Below, one piece after another: positions 17,597 to 26,659 of a stretch of 64,000 nucleotides of DNA. The stretch's first letter is position 1, and each line of letters begins with the position of its first letter. Source of the DNA: Ensifer sp. MPMI2T (GTDB taxonomy: Bacteria > Pseudomonadota > Alphaproteobacteria > Rhizobiales > Rhizobiaceae); NCBI RefSeq assembly GCF_004827385.1, contig NZ_SRXN01000018.1, forward strand, positions 62,001-126,000, written 5' to 3'. The notes beneath the pieces were generated by a model, which saw nothing but the letters and a program-made list of their open reading frames with translations, searched no databases and was not told the origin of the DNA. A program made the translations under genes and the position numbers.

Positions 17597-18625
17597 GTGA
17601 TTTTGCGCGCAGTTCTGTGCGGGTGCGGAGCTATGGCCAAAGGTTGGCTCAAGGCGATCGCCGCAAACCGTGAACTTCAATCATCGATCCGCATCGTCGG
17701 GCTCGTCGACGTCAATACCGGCGCCGCCCGAAACCTTGCGGCGGAATTCGATATTGCCGATGCGATCATCGGCTCCGATCTCAATGCCGTCTTGAGCGAA
17801 ACCAAACCGGACCTGCTCTTCGACATCGTGGTACCCGCCGCCCGTCGTGATGTGGTTGCTACCGGGTTCAGGCATGGATGCCACGTGCTGAGCGAGAAGC
17901 CGATGGCGACCTCGCTCGCCGCCGGCAGGGAATTGATCCGCCTTGCCGGCGAGGCCGGCAAGATCCACGCCGTCGTCCAGAACCGCCGCTTTATCTCCGG
18001 CGTGCGCCGCATCCGCCGCTTCGTCGAAAGCGGCGCGATCGGCACGCTGACCGGTCTCCATTGCGATTTCTTCATCGGCGCGCATTTCGGCGGCTTCCGG
18101 GAAGAGATGGACAATGTGCTGCTCCTGGACATGGCGATACATACCTTCGATGCCGCGCGCTTCATCGCCGCCAAAACGCCGCTCGCGGTCTATTGCCACG
18201 AAAGCAATCCGCGCGGCTCCTGGTACGCGCACGGGGCAGCTGCGAACGCCATCTTCGAGCTCTCGGACGACGTCACCTTCACCTATCGCGGCTCGTGGTG
18301 CGCCGAGGGCGCGAATACAAGCTGGGAGAGCCAGTGGCGGATCATCGGCACCGAGGGCACGTTGCTCTGGGATGGAGCCGAGAGCTTCCAGGCCAACAAG
18401 GTCGCCGGCAGCGAAGGCTTTCTGCGCGAGCTGCTCCCGATCGAGATCCCGGAACCTGCCGATCAGACAGAGACGCATGGCCACGCCAGTGTGATCGCAG
18501 ATTTCGTTACGGCCATCCGCTCCGGCAAGAAGCCGGAAACGGCGAGCGACGACAACATCAACAGCCTTGCCATGGTTTTTGCGGCGATCGAAAGCGCCCG
18601 CACCCGGCAGCGCGTGACAATTTGA
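17597..18625 (+). CDS. Gfo/Idh/MocA-family sugar oxidoreductase
   Basis: This is a 342-residue NAD(P)-dependent dehydrogenase. The N-terminal Rossmann fold begins RAVLCGCGAMAKGW. The hallmark EKPM motif sits near residue 100 (HVLSEKPMATS), and the second half has DMAIHTFDAARF, the usual catalytic region with His. The start is GTG with GGGAGGAG upstream. It is the first gene of the LacI-controlled operon and is followed 8 bases later by a sugar-phosphate isomerase-like gene. The pair resembles inositol or rare-sugar oxidation-isomerisation modules. The exact substrate is unknown. Confidence 0.92.
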   Translation: MILRAVLCGCGAMAKGWLKAIAANRELQSSIRIVGLVDVNTGAARNLAAEFDIADAIIGSDLNAVLSETKPDLLFDIVVPAARRDVVATGFRHGCHVLSEKPMATSLAAGRELIRLAGEAGKIHAVVQNRRFISGVRRIRRFVESGAIGTLTGLHCDFFIGAHFGGFREEMDNVLLLDMAIHTFDAARFIAAKTPLAVYCHESNPRGSWYAHGAAANAIFELSDDVTFTYRGSWCAEGANTSWESQWRIIGTEGTLLWDGAESFQANKVAGSEGFLRELLPIEIPEPADQTETHGHASVIADFVTAIRSGKKPETASDDNINSLAMVFAAIESARTRQRVTI

Positions 18626-18633
18626 GGCATCTG

Positions 18634-19536
18634 ATGAGCAATCCAGCCAAATCCATCCGCATCGGCACCATGGTCAGCGCCACCAAAGGCGAGGCCGCCA
18701 AACGCATCGGACAGATCGCCGACTTGGGATTCGAGAGCTTCGAGCCATTCTTCTGGCAGACGACCAACGGGCAGGACCTCGCCGAGCTTGGTAAGCGCTG
18801 CAGGGAGGCGATCGGCGACCGCGACGTCACCATCTCGACGCTCGGCATGTTCGGCAATCCGTTGGAGGAGACCGATATCGACCTGCAGACGCTGCAGGGC
18901 TGGAAGGATTGCATCGACAACGCGCATCACTTCGGCGCGACCTGCGTCGCGGGGTTCACCGGCCGCATCCGTAATCGTCCACTGACCGACAGCCTGCCGC
19001 GATACAGGAAGATTTGGCGCGAACTCGGTGAGCGCGCCGCAGGCAAGGGCGTGAAGATCGCCTTTGAAAACTGCGCCATGGACGGAAACTGGGCGACGGG
19101 CGACTGGAACATTGCCCACAATCCCGATGCCTGGGAACTGATGTTCAACGAGACGCCGGACGATCATATCGGCCTCGAATGGGAGCCCTGCCACCAGATG
19201 GTCTATCTGATCGATCCTCTGCCGCAGATCCGCAAATGGGCGCACAAGATCTTCCATGTGCATGGCAAGGACGCAACGATCCGGTGGGACGTCATCCGCG
19301 AGCACGGCATCTTCGGCAAGGAGAAATTCGTCTTCATGCGCACACCAGGTTTCGGCGACAGCAACTGGACCGACATCATCTCGGAACTCAGGCTCGCCGG
19401 CTGGTCCGGTTCGATCGACATCGAAGGCTGGCACGATCCGGTCTATCGCGATGCGCTTGAGATGACCGGCCAGGTTCACGCGCTCAACTACCTGAAAACC
19501 TGCCGGGGCGGCGATTTCGTCGTCGATCCGGCCTGA
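18634..19536 (+). CDS. Sugar phosphate isomerase/epimerase-like TIM-barrel protein
   Basis: This 300-residue member of the AP-endonuclease-2 superfamily (IolE/IolI, xylose-isomerase-like) has putative metal ligands in FENCAMDG (Glu), LEWEPCH (Glu, His), HVHGKD (His) and DIEGWHDP (Glu). The ATG at 18634 follows GAGG and lies 8 bases after the upstream stop. A longer open frame reaching back into the oxidoreductase gene is a shadow. It presumably isomerises the keto product of the upstream dehydrogenase. Confidence 0.9.
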   Translation: MSNPAKSIRIGTMVSATKGEAAKRIGQIADLGFESFEPFFWQTTNGQDLAELGKRCREAIGDRDVTISTLGMFGNPLEETDIDLQTLQGWKDCIDNAHHFGATCVAGFTGRIRNRPLTDSLPRYRKIWRELGERAAGKGVKIAFENCAMDGNWATGDWNIAHNPDAWELMFNETPDDHIGLEWEPCHQMVYLIDPLPQIRKWAHKIFHVHGKDATIRWDVIREHGIFGKEKFVFMRTPGFGDSNWTDIISELRLAGWSGSIDIEGWHDPVYRDALEMTGQVHALNYLKTCRGGDFVVDPA

Positions 19537-19598
19537 GATCATGCCCGACGACCGGCGCGGAGGATGCCGGCGCGGGACAACCATGAGAGGAGGAGACT

Positions 19599-20828
19599 AT
19601 GGATATTCGCAGATTTGCAATCCTGGGCACCGTCGCCCTCGGCACTTCGTTGGCGGCATTTGCCGCCAGTGCAGAAGATGTGACGATCAGTGTTTGGTCG
19701 CTGGATCGAGATATTCAGCCGGCACCAAACTTGATCAATGAGTTCAACAAGATGAACACCGGAATTAAAGTCGAATATCGCCAGATCCAGTTTGACGACG
19801 TCGTCAGCGAGGCCATGCGCGCCTATTCGACGGGACAGGCACCCGACATCATTGCGGTCGACAATCCGGAGCATGCGCTCTTTTCGTCGCGCGGCGCCTT
19901 CCTCGACCTCTCCGACATGATTGCAAAATCGTCGGTCGTCAAAGCGGAGAACTATTTCCCGGGACCGCTCGCCTCGGTAACCTGGGAAGGGAAATACTAC
20001 GGTATTCCTAAGGCGACGAATACGATCGCGCTTTACTACAACAAGGACATGTTCAAGGCGAAGGGCCTTGACCCGAGCAAGCCGCCGCAGACGTGGGACG
20101 AACTCGTCGAAGCGGCGCGCAAGCTGACGGACCCGGCCGCAAATGTCTATGGCCTCGCCTTCTCCGCCAAGGCGAACGAGGAGGGGACCTTCCAGTTCCT
20201 GCCCTGGGCACAGATGGCTGGCGGCGGCTACGATCACATCAACTCTGAGGGCGCGGTCAAGGCGCTCGACATATGGAAGACGATCCTCGACGAGAAGCTC
20301 GCTTCCCCCGATACGCTAACGCGTGGCCAATGGGATTCGACCGGCACGTTCAATTCCGGCAATGCGGCGATGGCGATTTCCGGTCCCTGGGAACTCGACC
20401 GCATGATCAAGGAGGCGAAGTTCGATTGGGGCGTGGCGCTGCTGCCGGTTCCCGAAGTCAACGCCGAGCGGTCCTCCGCGATGGGCGATTTCAACTGGGC
20501 GATCTTCTCCAACACCGAGCATCCTGAAGAAGCCTTCAAGGTGCTCGAATATTTCGTCTCGCAGGACGACCGGATGTTCAAGGATTTCGGGCAACTGCCG
20601 GCTCGCTCCGACATCGCCATTCCGCCGACCGGCGAGCCAAAGAAGGATGCGGCACTCAAGGTCTTCGTCGAGCAATTGAAATACGCAAAACCGCGCGGCC
20701 CGCATCCGGAATGGCCGAAAATTTCCAAGGCCATCCAGGACGCGATCCAGGCCGCTTTGACCGGGCAGATGAGTTCGAAGGAAGCGCTCGACCAGGCAGC
20801 CGAAAAAATCAAGGCGGTTCTGGGTTGA
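19599..20828 (+). CDS. Sugar ABC transporter extracellular binding protein (family 1, CUT1)
   Basis: The protein has 409 residues. The signal peptide ends at ASA before [11 protein letters not shown], and the SBP_bac_1 fold follows, with the typical [22 protein letters not shown] (about 127-148) and the GPWELDRM binding-site segment. GAGGAGGAG precedes the ATG. It captures an oligosaccharide or glycoside and delivers it to the two permeases encoded 123 bases downstream. A strong hairpin in that gap may keep this protein in excess over the membrane parts. Confidence 0.93.
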   Translation: MDIRRFAILGTVALGTSLAAFAASAEDVTISVWSLDRDIQPAPNLINEFNKMNTGIKVEYRQIQFDDVVSEAMRAYSTGQAPDIIAVDNPEHALFSSRGAFLDLSDMIAKSSVVKAENYFPGPLASVTWEGKYYGIPKATNTIALYYNKDMFKAKGLDPSKPPQTWDELVEAARKLTDPAANVYGLAFSAKANEEGTFQFLPWAQMAGGGYDHINSEGAVKALDIWKTILDEKLASPDTLTRGQWDSTGTFNSGNAAMAISGPWELDRMIKEAKFDWGVALLPVPEVNAERSSAMGDFNWAIFSNTEHPEEAFKVLEYFVSQDDRMFKDFGQLPARSDIAIPPTGEPKKDAALKVFVEQLKYAKPRGPHPEWPKISKAIQDAIQAALTGQMSSKEALDQAAEKIKAVLG

Positions 20829-20902
20829 GAAGCCGTCGCTTCCATCAGCCGTAGCGTTCACCGGCAGATTGTCCACGGTTCGCTCGAATTTCCTCCCGAG
20901 AA

Positions 20903-20931
20903 GGCGATCTCCGGCTTCGGCCGGGATCGCC
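20903..20931 (+). promoter_or_regulatory. Intercistronic UUCG hairpin between binding protein and permease genes
   Basis: GGCGATC-T-CCGGC, loop TTCG, GCCGGGATCGCC form a 12-pair stem with one bulged T and an extra-stable UUCG tetraloop. It sits 74 bases after the binding protein stop and 20 bases before the permease start. Such hairpins typically protect the upstream message or partly end transcription. Confidence 0.65.
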
Positions 20932-20951
20932 CACGGGACGGGGGATAGCCA

Positions 20952-21854
20952 ATGAAGAGAATTCTAGCCAGTGTAACGGACGGGAAAGGCTTCGACATAG
21001 GCCTCGTCCTGTTGCCGCTCGCCTTCCTGTTCATCATGTCCGGATTGCCGCTCGTCTACAACGTCGTGATGAGCTTTCAGGAGGTCGACATGTTCAGCCT
21101 CGGCAGCTTCGTCCGGCCTTTCGTCGGCTTCAAGAACTATGTCGACCTGTTCTCGCAGCCCGAAACCCGGCCCATTCTCCTCAACACGGCGCTTTTCGTC
21201 AGCTCCTCGATCGCTGGCCAGTTCCTCATCGGCTTCGGCCTCGCTCTGTTCTTCTGGATGAATTTCCCGGGAGCGTCATGGCTTCGCGGGCTCTTTCTCG
21301 TCTCCTGGGTCATGCCGGGCCTGGTCGTAGGCGCGATCTGGAACTGGATTCTCTCGGGCGATTTCGGCGTCCTCAACTTCTTCCTGCGGGAGACGGGGGT
21401 CATCGAAGGCAACATCTTCTGGCGCTCCGATCCGAACTATTCCCTATGGGCCGTCATCATCGCCAATATCTGGCTTGGCACATCCTTCAACATGATCCTG
21501 CTTTCGGTCGGTCTGTCGGGGATACCGAAGGACCTCTATGAGGCAGCCGAGCTTGACGGAGCCAACGCGCTGCAGCGGTTCTTCACGATCACCCTGCCGA
21601 TGATGCGCTCGACGATCGGGGCGATCATCGCGCTCGGCCTGATCTTCACCCTGCAGCAATTCGACCTCTTCGCGGGCATTACCTCGGGCGGACCGAACAA
21701 CTCGTCCAACGTGACGCAATATTGGGCCTGGGACCTTTCGTTCCGGCAATACGACTTCGCCAAGGGTGCGACGATCTCGGTGATCATGATCGTCTTCGTG
21801 ATGCTCGCTTCCGTCGTCTACGTACGCTCCACCCGCCATGAGGTCCGAGGATGA
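20952..21854 (+). CDS. Sugar ABC transporter permease, MalF type
   Basis: This 300-residue protein has six hydrophobic segments. The BPD_transp_1 EAA loop near residue 200 reads YEAAELDGANALQRFFTITLPMM, which docks onto the ATPase. An upstream GGGGATAGCC gives the ribosome site. Its stop overlaps the next permease start by 4 bases (ATGA). Confidence 0.94.
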   Translation: MKRILASVTDGKGFDIGLVLLPLAFLFIMSGLPLVYNVVMSFQEVDMFSLGSFVRPFVGFKNYVDLFSQPETRPILLNTALFVSSSIAGQFLIGFGLALFFWMNFPGASWLRGLFLVSWVMPGLVVGAIWNWILSGDFGVLNFFLRETGVIEGNIFWRSDPNYSLWAVIIANIWLGTSFNMILLSVGLSGIPKDLYEAAELDGANALQRFFTITLPMMRSTIGAIIALGLIFTLQQFDLFAGITSGGPNNSSNVTQYWAWDLSFRQYDFAKGATISVIMIVFVMLASVVYVRSTRHEVRG

Positions 21855-22678
21855 GTGATCAATTGCGCAATCGGGTGATGCTCGCCGTCGCATTGCTGCT
21901 CGCGGCCATCTACCTCTTCCCGCTCTACTGGATGTACATTACCGCGCTGAAGACCGGTTCGTCGATGTTCGCGACGCCACCGAAATTTCTGCCTAGCGAG
22001 CCGCAGTGGGGCATCTACGCCTTTGTCTGGGAGAGCCGGAACATGGGGCGCTATCTTTGGAACTCGCTGGTCATCGCTTTGGGTGCGGTGTCGCTCATTG
22101 CGGTCCTCGGCGTCGGCTGCGCCTACGTGCTTGCGCGCTATCGCAATGTCTGGGTCGATATCGGCCTCTTCCTTATCCTCATGCTGCAGGTGCTGCCGGC
22201 CTCGCTGATGATCACGCCCATCTTCGTCGGCTTCTCGCAGTTCGGGCTGCTCGACACGCCGCGCTTTGCAGTTATCCTGGCGATCGCGGCCAAGAGCATG
22301 CCGTTCTTCGTGGTCCTCGTCCGGGCGACCTTCATGAGCGTGCCGATGGAGCTCGAGGAGGCGGCGCTCGTCGATGGCAATTCGCGCATCGGCGCCTTCT
22401 TCAACATCGTCCTGCCGCTGGCGCGCAACGGCATTCTGGTGAGCGCGATCCTGATCTTCATGCAGGCCTTCGGCGAGTTCGTCTATTCGAAATCGATGAT
22501 CCAGGACATCGAACTGCAACCCGCCAGCGTCGGCCTGAATTCCTTCATGGGGCCGAACACCAATGAATGGAACAACATCATGGCTTACGCCACGATCTAT
22601 GTGACCCCCATTCTGGCAGCCTTCATTCTCTTGCAGCGCCGCATCGTTTCCGGCCTCACTTCGGGAGCCCTCAAATGA
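21851..22678 (+). CDS. Sugar ABC transporter permease, MalG type
   Basis: This 275-residue protein has six hydrophobic segments. The EAA loop reads LEEAALVDGNSRIGAFFNIVLPLA. It overlaps both neighbours by 4 bases (ATGA at each end), so MalF-like, MalG-like and ATPase subunits are translated as a coupled set. Confidence 0.94.
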   Translation: MSDQLRNRVMLAVALLLAAIYLFPLYWMYITALKTGSSMFATPPKFLPSEPQWGIYAFVWESRNMGRYLWNSLVIALGAVSLIAVLGVGCAYVLARYRNVWVDIGLFLILMLQVLPASLMITPIFVGFSQFGLLDTPRFAVILAIAAKSMPFFVVLVRATFMSVPMELEEAALVDGNSRIGAFFNIVLPLARNGILVSAILIFMQAFGEFVYSKSMIQDIELQPASVGLNSFMGPNTNEWNNIMAYATIYVTPILAAFILLQRRIVSGLTSGALK

Positions 22679-23811
22679 CCCTTCAGATCGAACTCAACGG
22701 CGTCAACAAGTTCTACGGTGCCTTTCATGCGTTGAAGGACATCAATCTCGCGATAGAGGAGGGGACGTTCGTCGCCCTCGTCGGCCCGTCCGGCTGCGGC
22801 AAGTCGACTTTGCTGCGTTCGCTCGCGGGTCTCGAGAAGATCTCGACCGGCGAGATGAAGATCGCCGGCGCGCGCATGAACGATGTTCCGCCGCGCAAAC
22901 GCGATGTCGCGATGGTCTTCCAGTCCTACGCGCTCTATCCGCATATGACCGTCGAGGAGAACCTGACCTACAGCCTGCGCATCCGCGGCGTGAAAAAGGC
23001 CGAAGCGCGCAAGGCGGCGGAGGAGGTGGCGGCAACCACCGGCCTCTCGCATCTGATGAAGCGCTATCCGCGCGAACTCTCGGGCGGCCAGCGCCAGCGT
23101 GTGGCGATGAGCCGCGCGATCATCCGCCACCCGAAGGCATTCCTCTTTGACGAACCGCTCTCCAATCTCGATGCGGCCCTTCGCGTACATATGCGAAAGG
23201 AAATCCGCGCCCTGCATGATCGGCTCAACGCAACCTCGGTTTATGTGACGCACGACCAGATTGAGGCGATGACCATGGCAGACCATGTCGTCGTCATGCG
23301 CGACGGCATCATCGAGCAACAGGGTCGACCGCTCGATCTCTATGACCGGCCCGCCAACAAATTCGTTGCGGGCTTCATAGGCTCTCCCGCGATGAACTTC
23401 ATACCGGCGATTGTCGCGGACGATGGTGCGCAGGTCGTTCTCGACTTCGGCAAGACGCAGGCGAAACTCGCGATCGGCAGCCGCCTTTCACCAGGCACGT
23501 CCCTTACAGCGGGGATCCGGCCGGAGCACATCAAGATCGTTGCTGAAGGACAGGGTGCTTTCGACGTCCCGGTAGGCATCGTCGAGTCGACCGGCTCGGC
23601 CACTTTCATCACGTCGGCCACTCAGCCGGAGCTGACGATCGTCGAGACCGGCCGCGGCGGGGCGAAAAGCGGCGACATCATCGGCCTTGCGATAGAGCCG
23701 GCGCAGCTGCACCTCTTCGACACCGCCACGGGGCGGCGGATCGAACCGCAAAGTGGCCAAGTCGGCATCGAGCCGCTGCGGCACCTTCACCTTGCGGGTC
23801 ACGCGAGCTAG
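22675..23811 (+). CDS. Sugar ABC transporter ATPase, UgpC/MalK type
   Basis: The protein has 378 residues. Walker A is GPSGCGKST, the signature is LSGGQRQRVAMSRAI, Walker B is FLFDEPLSNLDAALR and the H-loop is YVTHDQIEAM. The C-terminal TOBE region (about 270-378) has GIRPEHI, typical of MalK-like subunits. The ATG at 22675 overlaps the upstream stop by 4 bases. Last gene of the LacI-controlled operon. Confidence 0.95.
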   Translation: MTLQIELNGVNKFYGAFHALKDINLAIEEGTFVALVGPSGCGKSTLLRSLAGLEKISTGEMKIAGARMNDVPPRKRDVAMVFQSYALYPHMTVEENLTYSLRIRGVKKAEARKAAEEVAATTGLSHLMKRYPRELSGGQRQRVAMSRAIIRHPKAFLFDEPLSNLDAALRVHMRKEIRALHDRLNATSVYVTHDQIEAMTMADHVVVMRDGIIEQQGRPLDLYDRPANKFVAGFIGSPAMNFIPAIVADDGAQVVLDFGKTQAKLAIGSRLSPGTSLTAGIRPEHIKIVAEGQGAFDVPVGIVESTGSATFITSATQPELTIVETGRGGAKSGDIIGLAIEPAQLHLFDTATGRRIEPQSGQVGIEPLRHLHLAGHAS

Positions 23812-23826
23812 GCAAACGCCAATTCA

Positions 23827-23854
23827 GGCGGCCGCCTCATCTGAGAAAGCCGCC
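23827..23854 (+). terminator. Possible terminator at the end of the LacI-controlled operon
   Basis: GGCGGC and GCCGCC form a 6-base stem around a 16-base loop that itself begins with a short palindrome. CTTTGTTTTTG follows at 23861-23871. The stem is short, so the call is tentative, but it lies between convergent genes. Confidence 0.4.
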
Positions 23855-23892
23855 ATAACGCTTTGTTTTTGTGCATCCAGGCGTTCGGCGTT

Positions 23893-24648
23893 TCACGATC
23901 CACTCTGAAGAGGGGTCTTGCCTTCCCTAAGGTCAAGCATAAGTCGCTCCTGGCCCACCCGGATCACGTTCTCCATAGCGCTTCGGGCGCCATCCTCATC
24001 GCGACGCTGGATCTCCTCGACGATGCGGATGTGCGCCATCGCGACGCGGTCGATATCTGCCTCCTCGGGGCTCGGACTCGTGAGTTTGAAAACGCCGATC
24101 AACGCTGCTTCGATAAGGCTCCCCACCGTCCGCATGAAGGGATTGAGGGAGGCCTCGAGCAAGTGGAGATGAAATTCGAGATCGGCGTGCGCCAGCGTCT
24201 GGGCGCTGTGCCCGGCATCGCCCATGGCAACGGCAAGCCGCATCATCTGGCTGATGTCGGCCTCGGACGCCCGTCGCGCTGCAAGCCCGGCGGCACAGGG
24301 TTCGAGTGCCAGTCTCACCTCGCTCAGGTGATGCAGGAAATCCTGGTCCACGCCGACATTGAAATGCCAGGAGAGGACGTCGCCATCGAACAGGTTCCAA
24401 TGCGTCCGCGGCATGACGCGCGTTCCGATGCGCGCACGAGGGAAAACGAGCCCCTTGGCGGCAAGCGTCTTCATCGCTTCGCGCAGGACCGTGCGCGACA
24501 CATTGAAACGCGCCGCAAGCTCCGCGTCGCCTGGCAGTATGTCGCCAACGGCAAATTCGCCGCCGACCACGGCCTGGCCCAACTCATCGACGACGAGTTG
24601 ATGGCTTGTGCGCTTCCCCGGTCGTTTGGCGAAGGTTTCCGGCGGCAT
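23893..24648 (-). CDS. GntR-family regulator, FadR/FCD subgroup
   Basis: This 251-residue protein has a winged helix (about 12-80) with the GntR hallmark ILPGDAELAARFNVSRTVLREAMKTLAAKGL, then an all-helical FCD domain (about 95-230). The FCD metal-site residues are visible as DLEFHLHLLEA and AHIRIVEEIQ. It is the last gene on the strand of the ytf-like operon, 20 bases after yjfF, so it is probably autoregulated and controls sugar uptake in response to a sugar acid or galactofuranose-derived ligand. Confidence 0.92.
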   Translation of the reverse strand: MPPETFAKRPGKRTSHQLVVDELGQAVVGGEFAVGDILPGDAELAARFNVSRTVLREAMKTLAAKGLVFPRARIGTRVMPRTHWNLFDGDVLSWHFNVGVDQDFLHHLSEVRLALEPCAAGLAARRASEADISQMMRLAVAMGDAGHSAQTLAHADLEFHLHLLEASLNPFMRTVGSLIEAALIGVFKLTSPSPEEADIDRVAMAHIRIVEEIQRRDEDGARSAMENVIRVGQERLMLDLREGKTPLQSGS

Positions 24649-24668
24649 TCACACGGTCCTCCGCTCAC

Positions 24669-25637
24669 TCAAGCGCGTTGTCGGTCATCGCGCGATAGAT
24701 GAATGATCCCCTTCTGTAGGAGGATAAAGGCAAAGAGAAGCGCGCCGATCAGGATCTTCGTCCACCAGCTGGAGAGCGATCCGTCGAAGGTTATATAGGT
24801 CTGGATGAGGCCCTGGATGAAGATGCCGACAAGCGTTCCGGCGACAAAACCCGATCCGCCGGTCAGCAGCGTACCGCCGATGACGACGGCGGTGATTGCA
24901 TCAAGTTCGACGCCGACCGCGGCAAGCGAGTAACCGGCCGACGTATAAAGCGAGAAAACAATGCCGGAGAGGCCTGCGAGCAGTCCCGAGAGGGCGTAGA
25001 TTTTGACCGTTGTGCTCGCGATCGGAACGCCCATGAGCTTCGCCGTTGCCGTGCCGCCGCCGAGTGCATAGACGTTCGTGCCAAAACGCGTCCGATGAGC
25101 GATGAGGATGCCGACGGCGAAGACGAGCAGCATCAGGCCACCGATGAGCGTGATCCGTCCTCCGCCCGGCAGCTTGTAGTAGAAGCCTTTCAAGGTCGCG
25201 TAGAAGGGATGCTTGATCGGAATGGAATCGATCGACAGCACGAAGGCCATGCCGCGGGCGAGGAACATTCCGGCTAGCGTCACGATGAAGGCCGGCATTT
25301 CGAGATAATGGATGATCACTCCCATCAGCGCGCCGAAAAGCGTGGTTATCGCAAGGACCAGCGCGAATGCCGCGAGCGGGTGCATACTGGTGTGTTCGAG
25401 GACCACCGCCAGGAAGACGCCGGTGAAGGCGATGACGGAACCCACCGAGAGGTCGATACCCCCCGATAGAATCACGAAGGTCATGCCCACGGCGGCGATG
25501 CCGAGGAAGGCATTATCGGTCAAAAGATTGCCGATGACCCGGGTGGAGAGGATGTTCGGATATTGGGCAGCGCAGAGCGCGTAGCTTAAGACGAAGATTA
25601 AGATCGTTGCCGTAAGCGGCAGATATTTCTGCTTCAT
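24669..25637 (-). CDS. yjfF: Galactofuranose-type ABC permease YjfF
   Basis: This 322-residue RbsC-family permease has GMTFVILSGGIDLSVGSVIAFTGVFLAVVL near 52-80 and TAVVIGGTLLTGGSGFVAG near 250. It is one of two permeases in an operon with ytfT, ytfR and ytfQ counterparts. Two different permeases plus a tandem ATPase is the diagnostic composition of YtfQRT-YjfF. It overlaps ytfT by 4 bases (ATGA). Confidence 0.85.
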   Translation of the reverse strand: MKQKYLPLTATILIFVLSYALCAAQYPNILSTRVIGNLLTDNAFLGIAAVGMTFVILSGGIDLSVGSVIAFTGVFLAVVLEHTSMHPLAAFALVLAITTLFGALMGVIIHYLEMPAFIVTLAGMFLARGMAFVLSIDSIPIKHPFYATLKGFYYKLPGGGRITLIGGLMLLVFAVGILIAHRTRFGTNVYALGGGTATAKLMGVPIASTTVKIYALSGLLAGLSGIVFSLYTSAGYSLAAVGVELDAITAVVIGGTLLTGGSGFVAGTLVGIFIQGLIQTYITFDGSLSSWWTKILIGALLFAFILLQKGIIHLSRDDRQRA

Positions 25638-26659
25638 TTCGCCTCCTGCTCGGTCGTTTTGGCTGCTCGTCCAGGAACGGCGAGGAATGCAAAGGCGGTG
25701 CGAAAGCGCGGCGACTGAAGCACCAGAATGAAGACGACAATTGCCGCCTTGATGATGAGGTTGAACTCCGGCGGGAAACCGGAAAGCAGGATGCCGGTAT
25801 TGATCGCCTGGATGATAATCGCCCCGAGCACCGACGCGGCGATGCTGAAGCGGCCGCCGAGAAGGGAAGTGCCGCCGACGACGACCGCCAGGATGGCGTC
25901 GAGCTCCAGCCAGAGCCCGGCATTGTTGGCGTCAGCCCCCCGAATGTCAGCAGCGGCGATGATCCCGGCGATCGCGGCGCACAGACCGGAAAGCATATAG
26001 GCGGCAATCAGAAGCACCGGGGTGAGCACCCCAGACAGCGTGCTTGCCTGGCGGTTGACGCCGATCGCCTCGATCAGCATGCCGAGCGCGCTCTGCCTAA
26101 CGAGCAGTGCGACGAGGACTCCGAAGACGAGCCAGACGACGACCGGCATCGGTAGACCGGCGAAGGAACCGCTGCCGATGAAGATGAGGCCGGGATCATT
26201 GAAAGTGAGAATCGCGCCCTCGGTGACGAGCTGTGCGATACCTCGCCCGGCAACCATCAGCACGAGCGTCGCAATGATAGGCTGAATGTCGAGGACGGCG
26301 ACGAGAATGCCGTTCCACATGCCGCAAAGGAGGCCGACCGCAAGCGTGATCAGGATCGTCTCGAACAGCGAATGGCCGGAAGTGATGAAGGACGCGGCAA
26401 CGGCACCGCAAATCGCCATGACCGCGCCAACGGAAAGATCGATGCCTTTGGTTGCGATGACGACAGTCATGCCGATCGCCAGCAGTACCACTGGAGCGCC
26501 CCGGTTGAGGATGTCGATCAGGCTGCCGTAGAGGCGGCCATTCTGAAAGTCCAGGTTGAGGAAACCGGGAAAGGTCATTGAAATCGCGATGACAATAGCC
26601 ACAAGTGCGATCAGTTGCGGCAGCAAACGGGCGAGATAGGTCCGGAGGATCGATGTCAC
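25634..26659 (-). CDS. ytfT: Galactofuranose-type ABC permease YtfT
   Basis: This 341-residue RbsC-family permease has GMTVVIATKGIDLSVGAVMAICGAVAA near 60-87 and LAVVVGGTSLLGGRFSIAAS near 262. It overlaps the upstream ATPase gene and the downstream yjfF by 4 bases each, so the membrane pair is stoichiometrically coupled. Confidence 0.85.
   Translation of the reverse strand: MTSILRTYLARLLPQLIALVAIVIAISMTFPGFLNLDFQNGRLYGSLIDILNRGAPVVLLAIGMTVVIATKGIDLSVGAVMAICGAVAASFITSGHSLFETILITLAVGLLCGMWNGILVAVLDIQPIIATLVLMVAGRGIAQLVTEGAILTFNDPGLIFIGSGSFAGLPMPVVVWLVFGVLVALLVRQSALGMLIEAIGVNRQASTLSGVLTPVLLIAAYMLSGLCAAIAGIIAAADIRGADANNAGLWLELDAILAVVVGGTSLLGGRFSIAASVLGAIIIQAINTGILLSGFPPEFNLIIKAAIVVFILVLQSPRFRTAFAFLAVPGRAAKTTEQEAK

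Noticed and set aside
17878-19536. 552-residue frame extending the isomerase gene back through the oxidoreductase gene
   Set aside because: The upstream 250 residues are an out-of-frame reading of the oxidoreductase; a clear ATG with a ribosome site begins the isomerase at 18634.
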